64,000 bases of DNA, taken from contig JAQGMC010000013.1 in the NCBI GenBank assembly GCA_028292545.1, positions 80,672 through 144,671 of the forward strand. Direction: 5' to 3'. Position 1 is the first letter of the stretch. Each line of letters begins with the position of its first letter. The stretch comes from Paucimonas sp. (GTDB taxonomy: Bacteria; Pseudomonadota; Gammaproteobacteria; Burkholderiales; Burkholderiaceae_D). Of the stretch, positions 19,084 to 29,901 are shown piece after piece. A program made the translations under genes and the position numbers. The notes beneath the pieces are model-generated. The model had not been told where the DNA came from. It was given only the letters and a program-made list of their open reading frames with translations, and made no database searches.

Positions 19084-19967
19084 TGCACGAGTATGTAGTG
19101 ATCAACCAGCAAGGCGGCGAACAGCAGCGACAGGTAGATGATGGACCATGTGAAAGTCTTGCGGGCGAGCTGGTCGCTGTAATGGCGCCAGATGCGCCAT
19201 GAATAGCGCAAGAAAATCGCGCCCAGCACCGAAGCCACGGCCAAGTAGATCAGGCCGCTCATGCGCACCACAAAGGGCAGCATCGAGGTTGCGACAAGGG
19301 CAATCGTGTATAGCCAGATATGGAACTGGGTCAGCGGCAAGCCATGCGTAATGGGCAGCATCGGCAAGCCGGAACGGGCATAGTCGTCACGGCGGTACAG
19401 GGCCAGCGCCCAGAAATGCGGCGGCGTCCAGACGAAGATGATCATCACCAGGATCCAGGCTTGCATCGGCACGTCATTGGCGACCGCAGCCCAGCCCAGC
19501 GCCGGCGGCATCGCGCCCGACAAGCCGCCAATGACAATGTTTTGCGGCGTGGCCGGCTTCAGGATGATGGTGTAGATGACGGCATAGCCGACGAAGGTGG
19601 CGAAGGTCAGCCACATCGTCAGCGGGTTGACGAAGTTGTACAGCACCCACATGCCGGTGCCGCCTATGGCGCCGGAAAACGCCAGCGTTTGCGGTACCGT
19701 GATTTCGCCGCGCGCCATGGGGCGCCGCGCTGTACGTGCCATGCGGGAATCGATTTCACGTTCGACCAGGCAATTGACGGCGAAGGCTGCGCCAGCCAGC
19801 AGCCAGATGCCAACCGTGGCTGCAACGACAAGTTTCCAATCCGGCAGGCCCGGCGTGGCGAGGAACATGCCGATCACTGCGCAAAACACGGCGAGTTGCG
19901 TCACGCGCGGCTTGGTCAGGGCCCAGTACTGGGCAATGCGGTTTTGTTGGATGGTCAGGGTGGACAT
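19080..19967 (-). CDS. ctaB: Protoheme IX farnesyltransferase
   Basis: [35 protein letters not shown]. Confidence 0.96.
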   Translation of the reverse strand: MSTLTIQQNRIAQYWALTKPRVTQLAVFCAVIGMFLATPGLPDWKLVVAATVGIWLLAGAAFAVNCLVEREIDSRMARTARRPMARGEITVPQTLAFSGAIGGTGMWVLYNFVNPLTMWLTFATFVGYAVIYTIILKPATPQNIVIGGLSGAMPPALGWAAVANDVPMQAWILVMIIFVWTPPHFWALALYRRDDYARSGLPMLPITHGLPLTQFHIWLYTIALVATSMLPFVVRMSGLIYLAVASVLGAIFLRYSWRIWRHYSDQLARKTFTWSIIYLSLLFAALLVDHYILVQ

Positions 19968-19978
19968 GGACGGGATGC

Positions 19979-21091
19979 TCAGACGGGAGTCGGGCGTGCG
20001 GACAAGTGGCTTGCCCGGGATGCGGAGCCAGTCTTGAGGCGGAAGTTTAGCACGACCAGCAGTATCGCCATCAGCGCCGCGCCACCGTTGTGCAGCACCG
20101 CCAGGGCGAGCGGCCAGGACAGGAATACAGTCGATGCGCCGGTCAGCAATTGCACGCCGAGCACGATCAGCAAGCCGCGCGCCACGCGCTGCAGGCCTGG
20201 TTCACGCAGCGCCCGGTGCGCCGTGTAGCCAACCACCGCCAGCACCACCACGGCGAAACTGCGATGGACCCAGTGGATGGCAGTCAGCGCATTCACCGGC
20301 AGGTATTCGCCCGTGGCTGTCATGCCAAGCTCGCGCCACAGGTGGAAACCATTGCTGAAATCCATGTCCGGCAGCAGTTGTCCGTGGCACAGGGGGAAAT
20401 CGGCGCAGGCCAGCGTTGCATAGTTTGTGCTGACCCAGCCGCCGAGGCCGATCTGCATGAAGAGGACCAGCAGCGATAAGGCCGCCGGCAAGCACAGGCC
20501 GGGCGCAGAAATTACGGGCACGGCAGCGACTTCCTGGCGCGACGCCAGCCAGGTCAGTAAAGCAAGCAAGCTGATGCCCAGCAACAGGTGCATGGTCACC
20601 ACGACAGGTTGCAGTTTCAGCGTGACAGTCCAAGCGCCGAACGCACCCTGCAGGCACACGAAGCCCAGCAGCAGCAGCGGAAAGCCGGGGGCAAAGCGCG
20701 CGTCGCTGCGGCCCGACTGGCGCCACTTGCGCCAGGCAACCGCCAGCAAGGCAATGATCAGCACGCCTACCGCCATTGCCATGTAGCGGTGGATCATTTC
20801 GATCCAGGCCTTGGCCACCGTGACCGGGCCGGTCGGCATCGCAGCCTCGGCGGCGCTGATTTGCGCGTGCGCCTGCAGCGGGTTGGCCTCGCCATAGCAG
20901 CCGGGCCAGTCAGGACAACCGAGGCCGGAATCGGTGAGGCGCGTGAAAGCGCCGAACATCACCAGGTCGAAGGTCAGGAACACTGTCACCCAGGCCAGCT
21001 TGCGGTACTTGTCGGCATCCTTTGAAGCCCATACGAAGGACAGCGGCAACAAGGCCACCAGCAAGCCCTTCAGCGCGAGTTGGATCAGCAT
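19979..21091 (-). CDS. ctaA: Heme A synthase (COX15/CtaA family)
   Basis: [16 protein letters not shown]; heme-ligand-containing TM helices; in cox cluster. Confidence 0.94.
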   Translation of the reverse strand: MLIQLALKGLLVALLPLSFVWASKDADKYRKLAWVTVFLTFDLVMFGAFTRLTDSGLGCPDWPGCYGEANPLQAHAQISAAEAAMPTGPVTVAKAWIEMIHRYMAMAVGVLIIALLAVAWRKWRQSGRSDARFAPGFPLLLLGFVCLQGAFGAWTVTLKLQPVVVTMHLLLGISLLALLTWLASRQEVAAVPVISAPGLCLPAALSLLVLFMQIGLGGWVSTNYATLACADFPLCHGQLLPDMDFSNGFHLWRELGMTATGEYLPVNALTAIHWVHRSFAVVVLAVVGYTAHRALREPGLQRVARGLLIVLGVQLLTGASTVFLSWPLALAVLHNGGAALMAILLVVLNFRLKTGSASRASHLSARPTPV

Positions 21092-21098
21092 GCGCGCC

Positions 21099-21713
21099 TC
21101 AACCGATGGACGAGGCTTTGAGCAACTTGCTGAGGTCGCGCTTGATGCGGTTCGGGTCGGCATCCTTGGGGAAACGCATCATCAGGTTGCCGAGCGGGTC
21201 GATCATGTAGATATGGTCCTGCGGCGTACTGCCGGCAGCCGCAGGCAGCCAGGAACGGGTGCGCTGCGCATCCACTTTCAGCATGTGGGTGCCGTCGTAT
21301 TCGCGCATCAGCACGGTGTCGAGCGGCTTGTCATCGTTGACCAGCCAGACGCGTTCGATACGGTTCATTTCCTTGCCGGTGGCCAGGCGCAACTGGCGCA
21401 TTTCCCACAGCTTCTTCTGGCAAGCCTGGGCGCAGTCGCCACTGTCGACTTGCAGCATGATCCATTTGCCTTTCAAGGCCTCGAGCTCGGCCGGTTTGCC
21501 ATCCAGCGTGCGCGCATCCAGCCTGGGCATTGGGTAGCTGCGCGGATCGAGCAATTCGCCATAGTTGCTGCGCGATTGCGGCTTGATCACGTAATAGGTC
21601 AGGTAGGACACCAGCATCGGCGCCGCGCACACGGCGATGACGGCCCACAAGGCCCAGGCGCCACGCGAACGCGGCTTGCTTGCGGGACCGGCCCCGCTTT
21701 CATTTACTGCCAT
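21099..21713 (-). CDS. Cytochrome oxidase-associated transmembrane protein
   Basis: Single TM plus thioredoxin-like region (LKGKWIMLQVDSGDCAQACQKKLWEMRQLRLATGKE); position in cox cluster. Confidence 0.8.
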   Translation of the reverse strand: MAVNESGAGPASKPRSRGAWALWAVIAVCAAPMLVSYLTYYVIKPQSRSNYGELLDPRSYPMPRLDARTLDGKPAELEALKGKWIMLQVDSGDCAQACQKKLWEMRQLRLATGKEMNRIERVWLVNDDKPLDTVLMREYDGTHMLKVDAQRTRSWLPAAAGSTPQDHIYMIDPLGNLMMRFPKDADPNRIKRDLSKLLKASSIG

Positions 21714-21736
21714 TGTCTTTGCTCGTTCCACTTGGA

Positions 21737-22504
21737 TCAGTTGTCAGTTTCGTCCGGACGCGCCGGCTCGCTTCGCTTGGCGCGCAAAAATCCCGTCACC
21801 AGGAAAAACATCAGCGCAGTTGTGGCAAGCGCATACCACTGGAATGCATAGCCGCGATGCTTGTCGGCGCCGCTGGATGGCCGCGGCCAATCCCGGACCA
21901 GGCCATCGGCCTGCGGCTTGCCGGCTACGGCCGGCGACTCTTCGATTATAAAGGGCAGCAGCGTCATGCCCGAGGCCGCGGCAAACGTAGCCGGCGTCAG
22001 GTTTTGCACGATGGCGCCGGGCTTCAGGGGCGCGGCCTGGCCCAGTTGCATCACATGCCCGGTATCGCGCCGGACCTGGCCTTGCAGTTGGATGCGACCG
22101 GCCGGTGTTTCAAGCTTTGGCAGCAAAGTCCGGTCCTGGGGATTGCGCGGCAACCAACCACGCAATACCAGCACCACGCTGCCATCGGCTGCCAGCCGGA
22201 AGGGCATGGCAAGATAGAAACCGGATACGCCCTTGTACGGCCGGTTATCCAGGTAGACCGGCCAGTCGCGCAGGAATTCCCCTTCAGCAAACACTTGCCG
22301 GTATTCGAGTTCGGCAACGGGCAAGTGTGCACTGTCGCGGGTCAGCACGACGGGAGGCTGCGCCGCGCGGCTCAGGATGGCTGCTTCGATATTTTCCTTG
22401 CCGATCGCGCGTGCGCGCTGCCATTCGCCCAGCGCGATGCCGGCAGCAGCCACCAGCAGCGCTGCAACAAAGGGAATCCAGCGGAATCGAAAGGCAAAAC
22501 GCAT
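21737..22504 (-). CDS. SURF1 family protein
   Basis: GIALGEWQRARAIGKE, PVYLDNRPYKGVSGFYLAMPFRLA, VLVLRGWLPRN. Confidence 0.93.
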   Translation of the reverse strand: MRFAFRFRWIPFVAALLVAAAGIALGEWQRARAIGKENIEAAILSRAAQPPVVLTRDSAHLPVAELEYRQVFAEGEFLRDWPVYLDNRPYKGVSGFYLAMPFRLAADGSVVLVLRGWLPRNPQDRTLLPKLETPAGRIQLQGQVRRDTGHVMQLGQAAPLKPGAIVQNLTPATFAAASGMTLLPFIIEESPAVAGKPQADGLVRDWPRPSSGADKHRGYAFQWYALATTALMFFLVTGFLRAKRSEPARPDETDN

Positions 22505-22581
22505 TAGAATGATCCTAAGCTTGCACAAGGCTGGCCTTGCCATACCCGATCCATCCCGCTCAGCCGGGACAGCCACTTCCT

Positions 22582-22794
22582 ATGAAAATCCTGGTCGCCA
22601 TTGCTTTCATCCTGATCCTTGCCAGCCTGGGATCGGCGCTGGTCTTCCTGATGCGCGACAAGGGTAAAACCAACCGCACGGTGACGGCGCTGGCCGTGCG
22701 CGTCGGTTTTTCCATCACCTTGTTCCTGCTGATCCTGGCCGCCTACAAAATGGGCTGGATTGAACCGACCGGCATTGGCTTGCATAGCCGCTGA
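22582..22794 (+). CDS. Small twin-transmembrane protein (DUF2909-like)
   Basis: MKILVAIAFILILASLGSALVFLMRDKGKTNRTVTALAVRVGFSITLF. Confidence 0.8.
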   Translation: MKILVAIAFILILASLGSALVFLMRDKGKTNRTVTALAVRVGFSITLFLLILAAYKMGWIEPTGIGLHSR

Positions 22795-22806
22795 TAACCC
22801 GGCTGC

Positions 22807-22836
22807 AATACCAATATCAATACCAATCTCAATACC
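22807..22836. repeat. 12-bp imperfect tandem repeat, 2.5 copies
   Basis: AATACCAATATC AATACCAATCTC AATACC. Confidence 0.8.
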
Positions 22837-22848
22837 AGCCGGGCAAGA

Positions 22849-22878
22849 AAAAAAGCCGCACCGAAGTGCGGCTTTTTT
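22849..22878. terminator. Bidirectional intrinsic terminator
   Basis: AAAAAAGCCGCAC-CGAA-GTGCGGCTTTTTT between convergent genes. Confidence 0.92.
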
Positions 22879-22927
22879 ATCGGCGATTGCCCTGCCGGCG
22901 CCTGCCGGCCGCCTTGCAGGCTTGGGC

Positions 22928-23791
22928 TTAGAGCCAGTACACCACGACGTACAGGCCGAGCCACACCACGTCGACGAAGTGCCAGTACCAGGCCGCGCCT
23001 TCAAATCCGAAATGCTGGTCAGGCTTGAAGTCGCCGCGCATCACACGGTATAGCACCACCGCCAGCATGATGGCGCCGAGCGTCACGTGAAAGCCGTGGA
23101 AGCCAGTCAGCATGAAGAAGGTCGAGCCATAGATGCCGGAGGTCAGCTTCAGGTTCAATTCGCTGTAGGCGTGGGCATATTCATAAGCCTGGAAGCCCAT
23201 GAAGATTGCGCCCAGCACGACGGTGGCGAAGAGCCAGAATGCAGTCTTGCCGCGATGCCCGGCGCGCAATGCATGGTGGGCGATGGTCAGCGTCACGCCG
23301 GAAGTCAGCAGCAAGGCGGTGTTGATGGTGGGGATCGGGAACGGGCCCATCGTGGTGAAGCTGTCCACCACGCCTGCCGGTCCGGCATTGCCCCAATGAC
23401 CGGCAAAATCCGGCCAGATCATCTTGTGGTCCAGGTCTGACAGCCAGGGCATCGTGACTGCGCGTGCATAGAACAGCGCGCCGAAGAAGCCGGCGAAGAA
23501 CATGACTTCCGAGAAAATGAACCAGCTCATGCTCCAGCGGAAGGAGGTGTCGATGCGCTGGCTGTACAAGCCGCTTTCGGATTCCCTGATCGCTTCGCCA
23601 AACCACTTGTACAACACCACCAGCGCGCACACGATGCCGGCGATGTTGGCGAACGCACCCCAGCTCGCGCCATTGACCCATGCCGACGCGCCTATCATGG
23701 TCAGCAGCAGCGCAGCGCCCATCAGCACCGGCCAGCGCGAGGGGCTGGGGATGAAATAATAGGGTGCAGCACTTCCGTGATGAGAACTCAT
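22928..23791 (-). CDS. ctaE: Cytochrome c oxidase subunit III
   Basis: WFIFSEVMFFAGFFGALFYAR, GFHGFHVTLGAIML, WYWHFVDVVWLGLYVVVYW. Confidence 0.96.
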   Translation of the reverse strand: MSSHHGSAAPYYFIPSPSRWPVLMGAALLLTMIGASAWVNGASWGAFANIAGIVCALVVLYKWFGEAIRESESGLYSQRIDTSFRWSMSWFIFSEVMFFAGFFGALFYARAVTMPWLSDLDHKMIWPDFAGHWGNAGPAGVVDSFTTMGPFPIPTINTALLLTSGVTLTIAHHALRAGHRGKTAFWLFATVVLGAIFMGFQAYEYAHAYSELNLKLTSGIYGSTFFMLTGFHGFHVTLGAIMLAVVLYRVMRGDFKPDQHFGFEGAAWYWHFVDVVWLGLYVVVYWL

Positions 23792-23847
23792 TTCCGCTCC
23801 GTAAATAACGCTAATTCTTGTCATGCGCCGGGCTTGCGGCCCGCGCT

Positions 23848-24060
23848 TCAACCAACCACAGCCTTGACTATCAATACCAGGACCAGCACGAACAGCGCGG
23901 CGCCCACGACGCCGGCGATAACCACATGCACCGGATTGAGCTGCTGCGCATCCGCTTCATAATCGCTGCGCTTGCGCACACCGAAGAAGGACCAGAACAC
24001 CGCCTTCATCGTCGCCAGGAAAGACAGCTTCCTCTGTGACGCATTCTTCAGTTCACTCAT
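23848..24060 (-). CDS. DUF2970 small membrane protein
   Basis: FLATMKAVFWSFFGVRKRSDYEAD...LNPVHVVIAGVV in cox cluster. Confidence 0.85.
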   Translation of the reverse strand: MSELKNASQRKLSFLATMKAVFWSFFGVRKRSDYEADAQQLNPVHVVIAGVVGAALFVLVLVLIVKAVVG

Positions 24061-24062
24061 GC

Positions 24063-24629
24063 CTAGCCTGATTTCTTGCCCGAGCCCGCCACTTCAAAAA
24101 AAGTGTAGGACAAGGTAATCGTTTTTACATCCCGCGGCAGCGCCGGGTCGATGAAAAACACCACCGGCATCTGCCTTGCCTCATTCGCCTTCAAGGTCTG
24201 CTGCCTGAAACAGAAGCATTCGACCTTCTTGAAATGCTCGCCTGCCTGCTGCGGCGCGTAGCTTGGTATGGCCTGGCCATCGATGCTGCGCGGCTGCGTA
24301 TTCACCACTTCATACACGACCTGCGTCATTTCGCCCGGATGGACAGTCATGCTGGCCACCGTTGGACGAAAGCGCCACGGCCCCTGGGAATTCGCATCGA
24401 ATTCGACCGTCACCGTGCGGCTCTTGTCGACCTGCGTATTCTTCGGCGCTTCCACCGTTGCATCTTTGGGCGTCAGGAAGTTGATGCCAGTGATTTCGCA
24501 CAGCTTCTGGTACATCGGCACCAGCGCATAGCCAAACCCGAACATCAGTACTGCCGCCACCAAGAGCTTGCCCAGCATTTGCCTGTTCAACTGCTTCCGG
24601 GCGCTGCCGGCATTACCGCGTTTTTCCAT
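24063..24629 (-). CDS. ctaG: Cytochrome c oxidase assembly protein CtaG/Cox11
   Basis: YALVPMYQKLCEITGINF, FKKVECFCFRQQTLKANE, PVVFFIDPAL. Confidence 0.96.
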   Translation of the reverse strand: MEKRGNAGSARKQLNRQMLGKLLVAAVLMFGFGYALVPMYQKLCEITGINFLTPKDATVEAPKNTQVDKSRTVTVEFDANSQGPWRFRPTVASMTVHPGEMTQVVYEVVNTQPRSIDGQAIPSYAPQQAGEHFKKVECFCFRQQTLKANEARQMPVVFFIDPALPRDVKTITLSYTFFEVAGSGKKSG

Positions 24630-24630
24630 G

Positions 24631-24738
24631 TCAGCTGAACCAGATCCGCTTCACGAACACACCGACAAAAAACATCAGGACCACTGACAACAGTATCAAT
24701 GCGGTCCTGAGATTGCCTGGCTTTTTATCATCGGACAT
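24631..24738 (-). CDS. Cytochrome oxidase small assembly protein (about 35 aa)
   Basis: MSDDKKPGNLRTALILLSVVLMFFVGVFVKRIWFS; between ctaD and ctaG. Confidence 0.75.
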   Translation of the reverse strand: MSDDKKPGNLRTALILLSVVLMFFVGVFVKRIWFS

Positions 24739-24818
24739 TTGTTGCCGGGCAGTCCGGGGACTGCCCTCTCCATTTTTCGCATCCGCCTGCCATGCAAGCG
24801 GGATGCAATTACTGCTGC

Positions 24819-26414
24819 TTACTTGACCGTCGGCGGTACGTCGAAGGTGTGGAAGGGAGCCGGGCTTGGCACGGTCCACTCCAGTCCTTCAGCGCCTTCC
24901 CAGGGCTTGGTTTCTGCTTTCTCGCCGCCGCGGATCGAAGGGATGATCACGAACAGCAGGAAGTACACCTGGGTCAGGCCGAACAGGAAGGCGCCAATGC
25001 TGGCCACCATGTTGAAGTCGGTGAACTGCGCCGGATAATCGGCATAGCGGCGCGGCATGCCGGCCAGTCCCAGGAAGTGCATCGGGAAGAAAGTCACGTT
25101 GAACCAGATCAGCGAATTCCAGAAGTGGAACTTGCCGCGGGCTTCGTTGTACATGAAGCCGGTCCACTTCGGACCCCAGTAGTAAAAACCGGCGAACAGC
25201 GCAAACAGCGAGCCCGCCACCAGCACATAGTGGAAGTGCGCCACGACGTAATAAGTATCCTGCATCTGGATGTCGATCGGCGTGACGGCCAGGATCAGGC
25301 CAGTGAAGCCACCCATCGTGAACACGAAGATGAAGCCGATTGCAAACAGCATGGGCGTTTCGAAAGTCATCGAGCCGCGCCACATGGTTGCGATCCAGTT
25401 GAACACTTTCACGCCGGTCGGCACTGCGATCAGCATGGTGGCGTACATGAAGAATAACTGCGCCGTCACCGGCATGCCAGTCGTGAACATGTGGTGGGCC
25501 CACACGATGAAGGACAGGATGGCGATCGAAGCCGTGGCGTACACCATCGATGCATAGCCAAACAGCGGCTTGCGGGCGAAGGCGGGAATGATCTGCGACA
25601 CGATACCGAAGGCCGGCAGGATCATGATGTAGACCTCGGGGTGGCCGAAGAACCAGAAAATATGCTGGTACATCACCGGATCGCCGCCGCCTGCGGCGTT
25701 AAAGAACGAGGTGCCGAAATGGCGGTCCGTCAGCGTCATCGTAATGGCGCCAGCCAGCACCGGCATGACTGCGATCAGCAGGTAAGCCGTGATCAGCCAG
25801 GTCCAGCAAAACATCGGCATCTTCATCAGCGTCATGCCAGGCGCGCGCATGTTGAGGATGGTGGTGATGATGTTGATGGAACCCATGATCGACGATGCGC
25901 CCATGATGTGCATCGCGAAAATACCCATGTCCATGCCCGGACCCATCTGCGTCGACAGCGGCGCATACAGGGTCCAGCCGGCAGCGGTCGCGCCGCCCGG
26001 CACCAGGAAGGATCCGGCCAGCAGGATTGCAGCGGGCGGCAGCAGCCAGAACGAAAAGTTGTTCATGCGCGCAAACGCCATGTCGGCGGCGCCGATCTGC
26101 AGCGGGATCATCCAGTTGGCGAAGCCGACGAAGGCCGGCATGATCGCGCCAAACACCATGATCAGGCCGTGCATCGTGGTCAGCTGGTTGAAGAACTCCG
26201 GACGGAACAATTGCAGGCCGGGCTGGAACAGCTCGGCGCGAATGCCCATCGCCAGCAAGCCGCCGAACAGCAGCATGGCAAACGAGAACCACAGGTATAG
26301 CGTGCCGATATCCTTGTGGTTGGTGGCGTACAGCCAGCGGCGCCAGCCGTGCGGATGGTCGTGCGCGTGGTCTTCGGCGTGACCGTGGGCGTGATCAACA
26401 ACGGTTGTACTCAT
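24819..26414 (-). CDS. ctaD: Cytochrome c oxidase subunit I
   Basis: [45 protein letters not shown]. Confidence 0.98.
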   Translation of the reverse strand: MSTTVVDHAHGHAEDHAHDHPHGWRRWLYATNHKDIGTLYLWFSFAMLLFGGLLAMGIRAELFQPGLQLFRPEFFNQLTTMHGLIMVFGAIMPAFVGFANWMIPLQIGAADMAFARMNNFSFWLLPPAAILLAGSFLVPGGATAAGWTLYAPLSTQMGPGMDMGIFAMHIMGASSIMGSINIITTILNMRAPGMTLMKMPMFCWTWLITAYLLIAVMPVLAGAITMTLTDRHFGTSFFNAAGGGDPVMYQHIFWFFGHPEVYIMILPAFGIVSQIIPAFARKPLFGYASMVYATASIAILSFIVWAHHMFTTGMPVTAQLFFMYATMLIAVPTGVKVFNWIATMWRGSMTFETPMLFAIGFIFVFTMGGFTGLILAVTPIDIQMQDTYYVVAHFHYVLVAGSLFALFAGFYYWGPKWTGFMYNEARGKFHFWNSLIWFNVTFFPMHFLGLAGMPRRYADYPAQFTDFNMVASIGAFLFGLTQVYFLLFVIIPSIRGGEKAETKPWEGAEGLEWTVPSPAPFHTFDVPPTVK

Positions 26415-26433
26415 CTTGGACTCCTGATTTCAG

Positions 26434-27594
26434 TTACTTGCGCGCAGCGACGATTTCGGCCGGCTGTACGAGGTTGTCCTTGGCCTTGTTGGACCAGGAA
26501 TTGCGCGTATAGGTGATCACGGCGGCGACATCGGTTGGCGACAGCACGGACTTCCATGCCGGCATGGCTTTACGACCGTTCAGCACCACGTCGATCTGCG
26601 GGCCCTTGTCGCCCAGCACGGTCGGCGCGCCGTCAAGCGCCGGGAAGGCATTTGGCACGCCCTTGCCGTTGGCCTGGTGGCAGGCGACGCAGTTGGCGGC
26701 ATAGACTTTCTCGCCACGTGCGGTCAGTTCAGCCACGGTCCAGGTTTTGTTGGGATCGTCAGCAGCGGCAGCCATTTCCTTTTTCTTGCCGTCGACCCAC
26801 TTCTTGTAATCTTCATCGGACACGACGTTGACGACGATCGGCATGAACGCATGATCCTTGCCGCACAGTTCAACGCAGTTGCCGCGGTAGACGCCGACTT
26901 TTTCAGCCTTGAACCAGGTGTCGCGCACGAAACCGGGAATCGCATCCTGCTTGACGCCGAAGGCGGGAATCGTCCAGGCGTGGATTACGTCATTGGCTGT
27001 GGTGACGATGCGCACCTTGCGGTTGACCGGCACCACCACGGGGTTGTCAACTTCCAGCAAGTAGTTGTCGCCCTTGACCTTGGTCGAATCGACGATCTGT
27101 TCACGCGGGGTGCTCAGGTTGGACAGGAAGGAAATGCCCTGGCCCTCACCCTTCAGGTAGTCGTAACCCCACTTCCATTGCATGCCGGTGGCCTTGATGG
27201 TCACGTCTGCATTGGACGTATCCTTCATCGCGACAACGGTCTTGGTTGCCGGCAGCGCCATCAGGATGACGATGACGAATGGAACGATGGTCCAGGCGAT
27301 TTCAACGCTGGTGCTTTCGTGGAAGGTCGCCGGCTTGTGGCCGAGCGATTTGCGGTGCTTCATGATCGAGTAGAACATCACGCCGAACACCGCAAGGAAG
27401 ATGGCCAGGCACAGGCCCATCATCAGGTTGTGCAACTGGTAGATGTCGGTCGCGATCTGGGTGACCGGGGTCTGGAAATTCAACTGCAGGACGGCAGGAC
27501 CTCCCTGGCTATCGTTTACGGCCCAGGAGGGCATACCTGCGGCCAGCAGAGATGCCCCGAGCATCAACGATTGAAGGCGCTTCACATGTTTCAT
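26434..27594 (-). CDS. ctaC: Cytochrome c oxidase subunit II with C-terminal cytochrome c domain
   Basis: CuA motif YRGNCVELCGKDHAFMPI; heme c motif CVACHQ. Confidence 0.97.
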   Translation of the reverse strand: MKHVKRLQSLMLGASLLAAGMPSWAVNDSQGGPAVLQLNFQTPVTQIATDIYQLHNLMMGLCLAIFLAVFGVMFYSIMKHRKSLGHKPATFHESTSVEIAWTIVPFVIVILMALPATKTVVAMKDTSNADVTIKATGMQWKWGYDYLKGEGQGISFLSNLSTPREQIVDSTKVKGDNYLLEVDNPVVVPVNRKVRIVTTANDVIHAWTIPAFGVKQDAIPGFVRDTWFKAEKVGVYRGNCVELCGKDHAFMPIVVNVVSDEDYKKWVDGKKKEMAAAADDPNKTWTVAELTARGEKVYAANCVACHQANGKGVPNAFPALDGAPTVLGDKGPQIDVVLNGRKAMPAWKSVLSPTDVAAVITYTRNSWSNKAKDNLVQPAEIVAARK

Positions 27595-27610
27595 GTCTTC
27601 CTCAAATCCC

Positions 27611-28081
27611 CTAAAGTGAATTCTTGCTTGCGTCGGTCGCCGGCCCGTCCTTGCGCAACGCCAGGCTCAGCTCGCGTGCAAACTGCCTTCGCTGCTGCTC
27701 GGGCACAAAACGTCCGACTTCCACCGTTGTTCCTGCATCGCGGATTGTCACCAGTGCGCCACGTACCGGCGTTTCCACCGTCGCCCGCCGCGCATCAAGG
27801 TTAAACCGCTTGATCCGGTCTGCCTCTACGACTTCCACCACCAGTTCACCTGCCGCCAGCGCAATGCGCTCCCGGTCTGCCGCATGCCGCCCGAAAGCCA
27901 GGAAGGCCAGGCCTACCCCGCCCAGTTCCAGCACCGCATAGGCCAGCACATACCACGCGCCATGAATGGCGAATGCCAGCGCGACCAGGCCCGAGCCGGT
28001 GCAGATTGCCGCATACGCCTGCCATAGCTGGCGCGGCGTAATCGAGCAATTGCGCTTCAGGATCCAGTCATTTGCCTGCAT
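27611..28081 (-). CDS. DUF2244 domain membrane protein
   Basis: WILKRNCSITPRQLWQAYA, twin TM, FGRHAADRERIAL. Confidence 0.83.
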   Translation of the reverse strand: MQANDWILKRNCSITPRQLWQAYAAICTGSGLVALAFAIHGAWYVLAYAVLELGGVGLAFLAFGRHAADRERIALAAGELVVEVVEADRIKRFNLDARRATVETPVRGALVTIRDAGTTVEVGRFVPEQQRRQFARELSLALRKDGPATDASKNSL

Positions 28082-28375
28082 GAGACACGCTTGCGGCGAC
28101 GCGAACGGCCAGTGCGCTGAAACCACGCCGGCGCTGCCAGGGCAGCAAGCCGCCGGGATGACGCGCAATTAACCGGGGGACATGCTTGCGGTCCACGACC
28201 AGCCGCCAACTTGCTGCTTCCCGGGGCAGGGGCACGCGGCAAACGTGGATATCCTTACCGTGCATTAAGTGTAACCAACGAAGTATAAGGGGGATGGGAA
28301 CGCAAGATCAAGAAGAAAGCCGCTCGGGAACCGGCAGTAACAGGGGCCGGCGCCTTCCCGCAAGCCGGTACGGGC

Positions 28376-29317
28376 CTACTGCTGACGCGGCAGGAAGCGG
28401 ATTACCGACTCGCCCTGCGGCCGGGCCTGCGGCACCGGGCAGAAGGCATGGCCGTAGATGACTTCGATGCTCAATGCATATTTGCCATCGCCGCGGCGGG
28501 TGGCCGCGAGCCCATCGAACAGGCGCTGGCGCGATGTGGGCGTGGCCAGGCCAGCCCGGCGCGTGGCGAGCGGATTGCCACCCAGGGCGCGCACGTCGGC
28601 CAGCAACTTGTCGGCCTGATCATAAGTCAGGGTGAGCATTTCCATATCCATCACCGGCGTGGCGAAGCCGGCTTGCACCAGCATGTCACCGAGGTCATGC
28701 ATATCGACAAACGGCAGGGTCTGGGCCAGGGCCGGCGCCGCGCCGGCAGCCTGGCGCAACTCGCGCAAGGTGTCCGGACCGAAACAGGAAAACATCAGCA
28801 AGCCTTCCGCGCGCAGCACGCGGCGCCATTCAGCAAAAACTTGATCCGGCCGCGGATGCCAGTGCAGCGCGAGATTGGACCACAGCAAGCCGAGCGCCGC
28901 CGGGGCCAGCGGCAGGCGCGCAAAGTCGGCGCAGACCAGGCTCGCGCCCTCGCCTGCCGCGCCGGCAGAACCGGGGCGCAAGCGCGCGAACAGGCGGTCC
29001 ATGGCTGACATGGCATTGCGCTGGCGCTGCGCGGCTTGCGCCAGCATCGCAGGCGCGGCATCCAGGCCTGTCAGCAGCGCCTGTGGAAAACGCTGGCGCA
29101 GCAGGGCCAGGTCGGCGCCCTCGCCGCAGCCGGCGTCAAGCACGGCCGGCGGCGCGACCCGTATCAATTCGAGCCGTTCGAACATGCGACTGGCAACCTC
29201 GCGCCGCAAGAAATCGGAGCCGGCGATGCGGGCCGGGCGGGCGAACAGGTCGCGCACGCGGGACAGGGAAATCGGGGCGCTGCCGCTGTCGTCAGCAGGC
29301 GTATTTGACGTGCTCAA
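28376..29317 (-). CDS. BioC-like class I SAM-dependent methyltransferase
   Basis: VLDAGCGEGADLALLRQRFP, SNLALHWHPRPDQVFAEWRRVLRAEGLLMFSCFGPDTLREL; TTG start assumed. Confidence 0.85.
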   Translation of the reverse strand: MSTSNTPADDSGSAPISLSRVRDLFARPARIAGSDFLRREVASRMFERLELIRVAPPAVLDAGCGEGADLALLRQRFPQALLTGLDAAPAMLAQAAQRQRNAMSAMDRLFARLRPGSAGAAGEGASLVCADFARLPLAPAALGLLWSNLALHWHPRPDQVFAEWRRVLRAEGLLMFSCFGPDTLRELRQAAGAAPALAQTLPFVDMHDLGDMLVQAGFATPVMDMEMLTLTYDQADKLLADVRALGGNPLATRRAGLATPTSRQRLFDGLAATRRGDGKYALSIEVIYGHAFCPVPQARPQGESVIRFLPRQQ

Positions 29318-29340
29318 AACGGGTAATCCGGATGCGATAA

Positions 29341-29823
29341 TGGCGTTCGAGTGTACACGCCCGGAGGCTGCCTCGCTGCTCGACCGCCTGATCCCCAACG
29401 CCTGTGCGCTGTGCAACCAAGCTTGCGATGGCCCCGCCTGCGACGCCTGCTGGCGCCGCCATCTCACCGACGCACGTGCGCGCTGCGTGCAATGCGGCAT
29501 CGCGCTGACGGTTGGCAGCGACCGGCATTGCGGCGCTTGCGTGCAGGCGCCGCCCGCCTTCGACCGCACCTTGGTTGCAGTGGATTACGCAGCGCCGGTC
29601 GATCGCCTGGTACTCGGCCTGAAATACGGCGGCCGGCTGGAATTGGCGCAGCTGTGCGCGCAGGCGATGCGGCCCTTGTTGCAGGCCGAAGCCGACAAAC
29701 CGGCGCTGCTGTGCCCGGTGCCGCTGGGCCCGCAGCGACTGGCCGGGCGTGGCTTCAACCAGGCGCTGGAGATTGCCCGTTTGCTGGCGCACGCGCTTGG
29801 CCTGCGCCTGCAGGCGCGCCTGT
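29341..29823 (+). pseudogene. comF: ComF family protein, apparently 3'-truncated
   Basis: N-terminal zinc-finger-like CALCNQACDGPACDACWRRHL...CVQCGIALT...HCGACVQ and LLCPVPLGPQRLAGRGFNQALEIARLLAHAL are present; the VDDVxTTG phosphoribosyltransferase motif is absent in all frames before pcuAC at 29902. End approximate: the frame stays open to 30083 with unrelated sequence. Confidence 0.75.
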
Positions 29824-29901
29824 TTATAATGCCCGCACCATGCCGCAAGCCTTGCGGCTTCCCGGCGCACGCGCGCCACTTCAATCGCAACGGAAGATCA
29901 C

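Noticed and set aside
25491-26300. Plus-strand ORF opposite ctaD (also similar ones at 10266-11297, 12773-13999, 26677-27804)
   Set aside because: Antisense to unmistakable conserved genes; no RBS or domain evidence.
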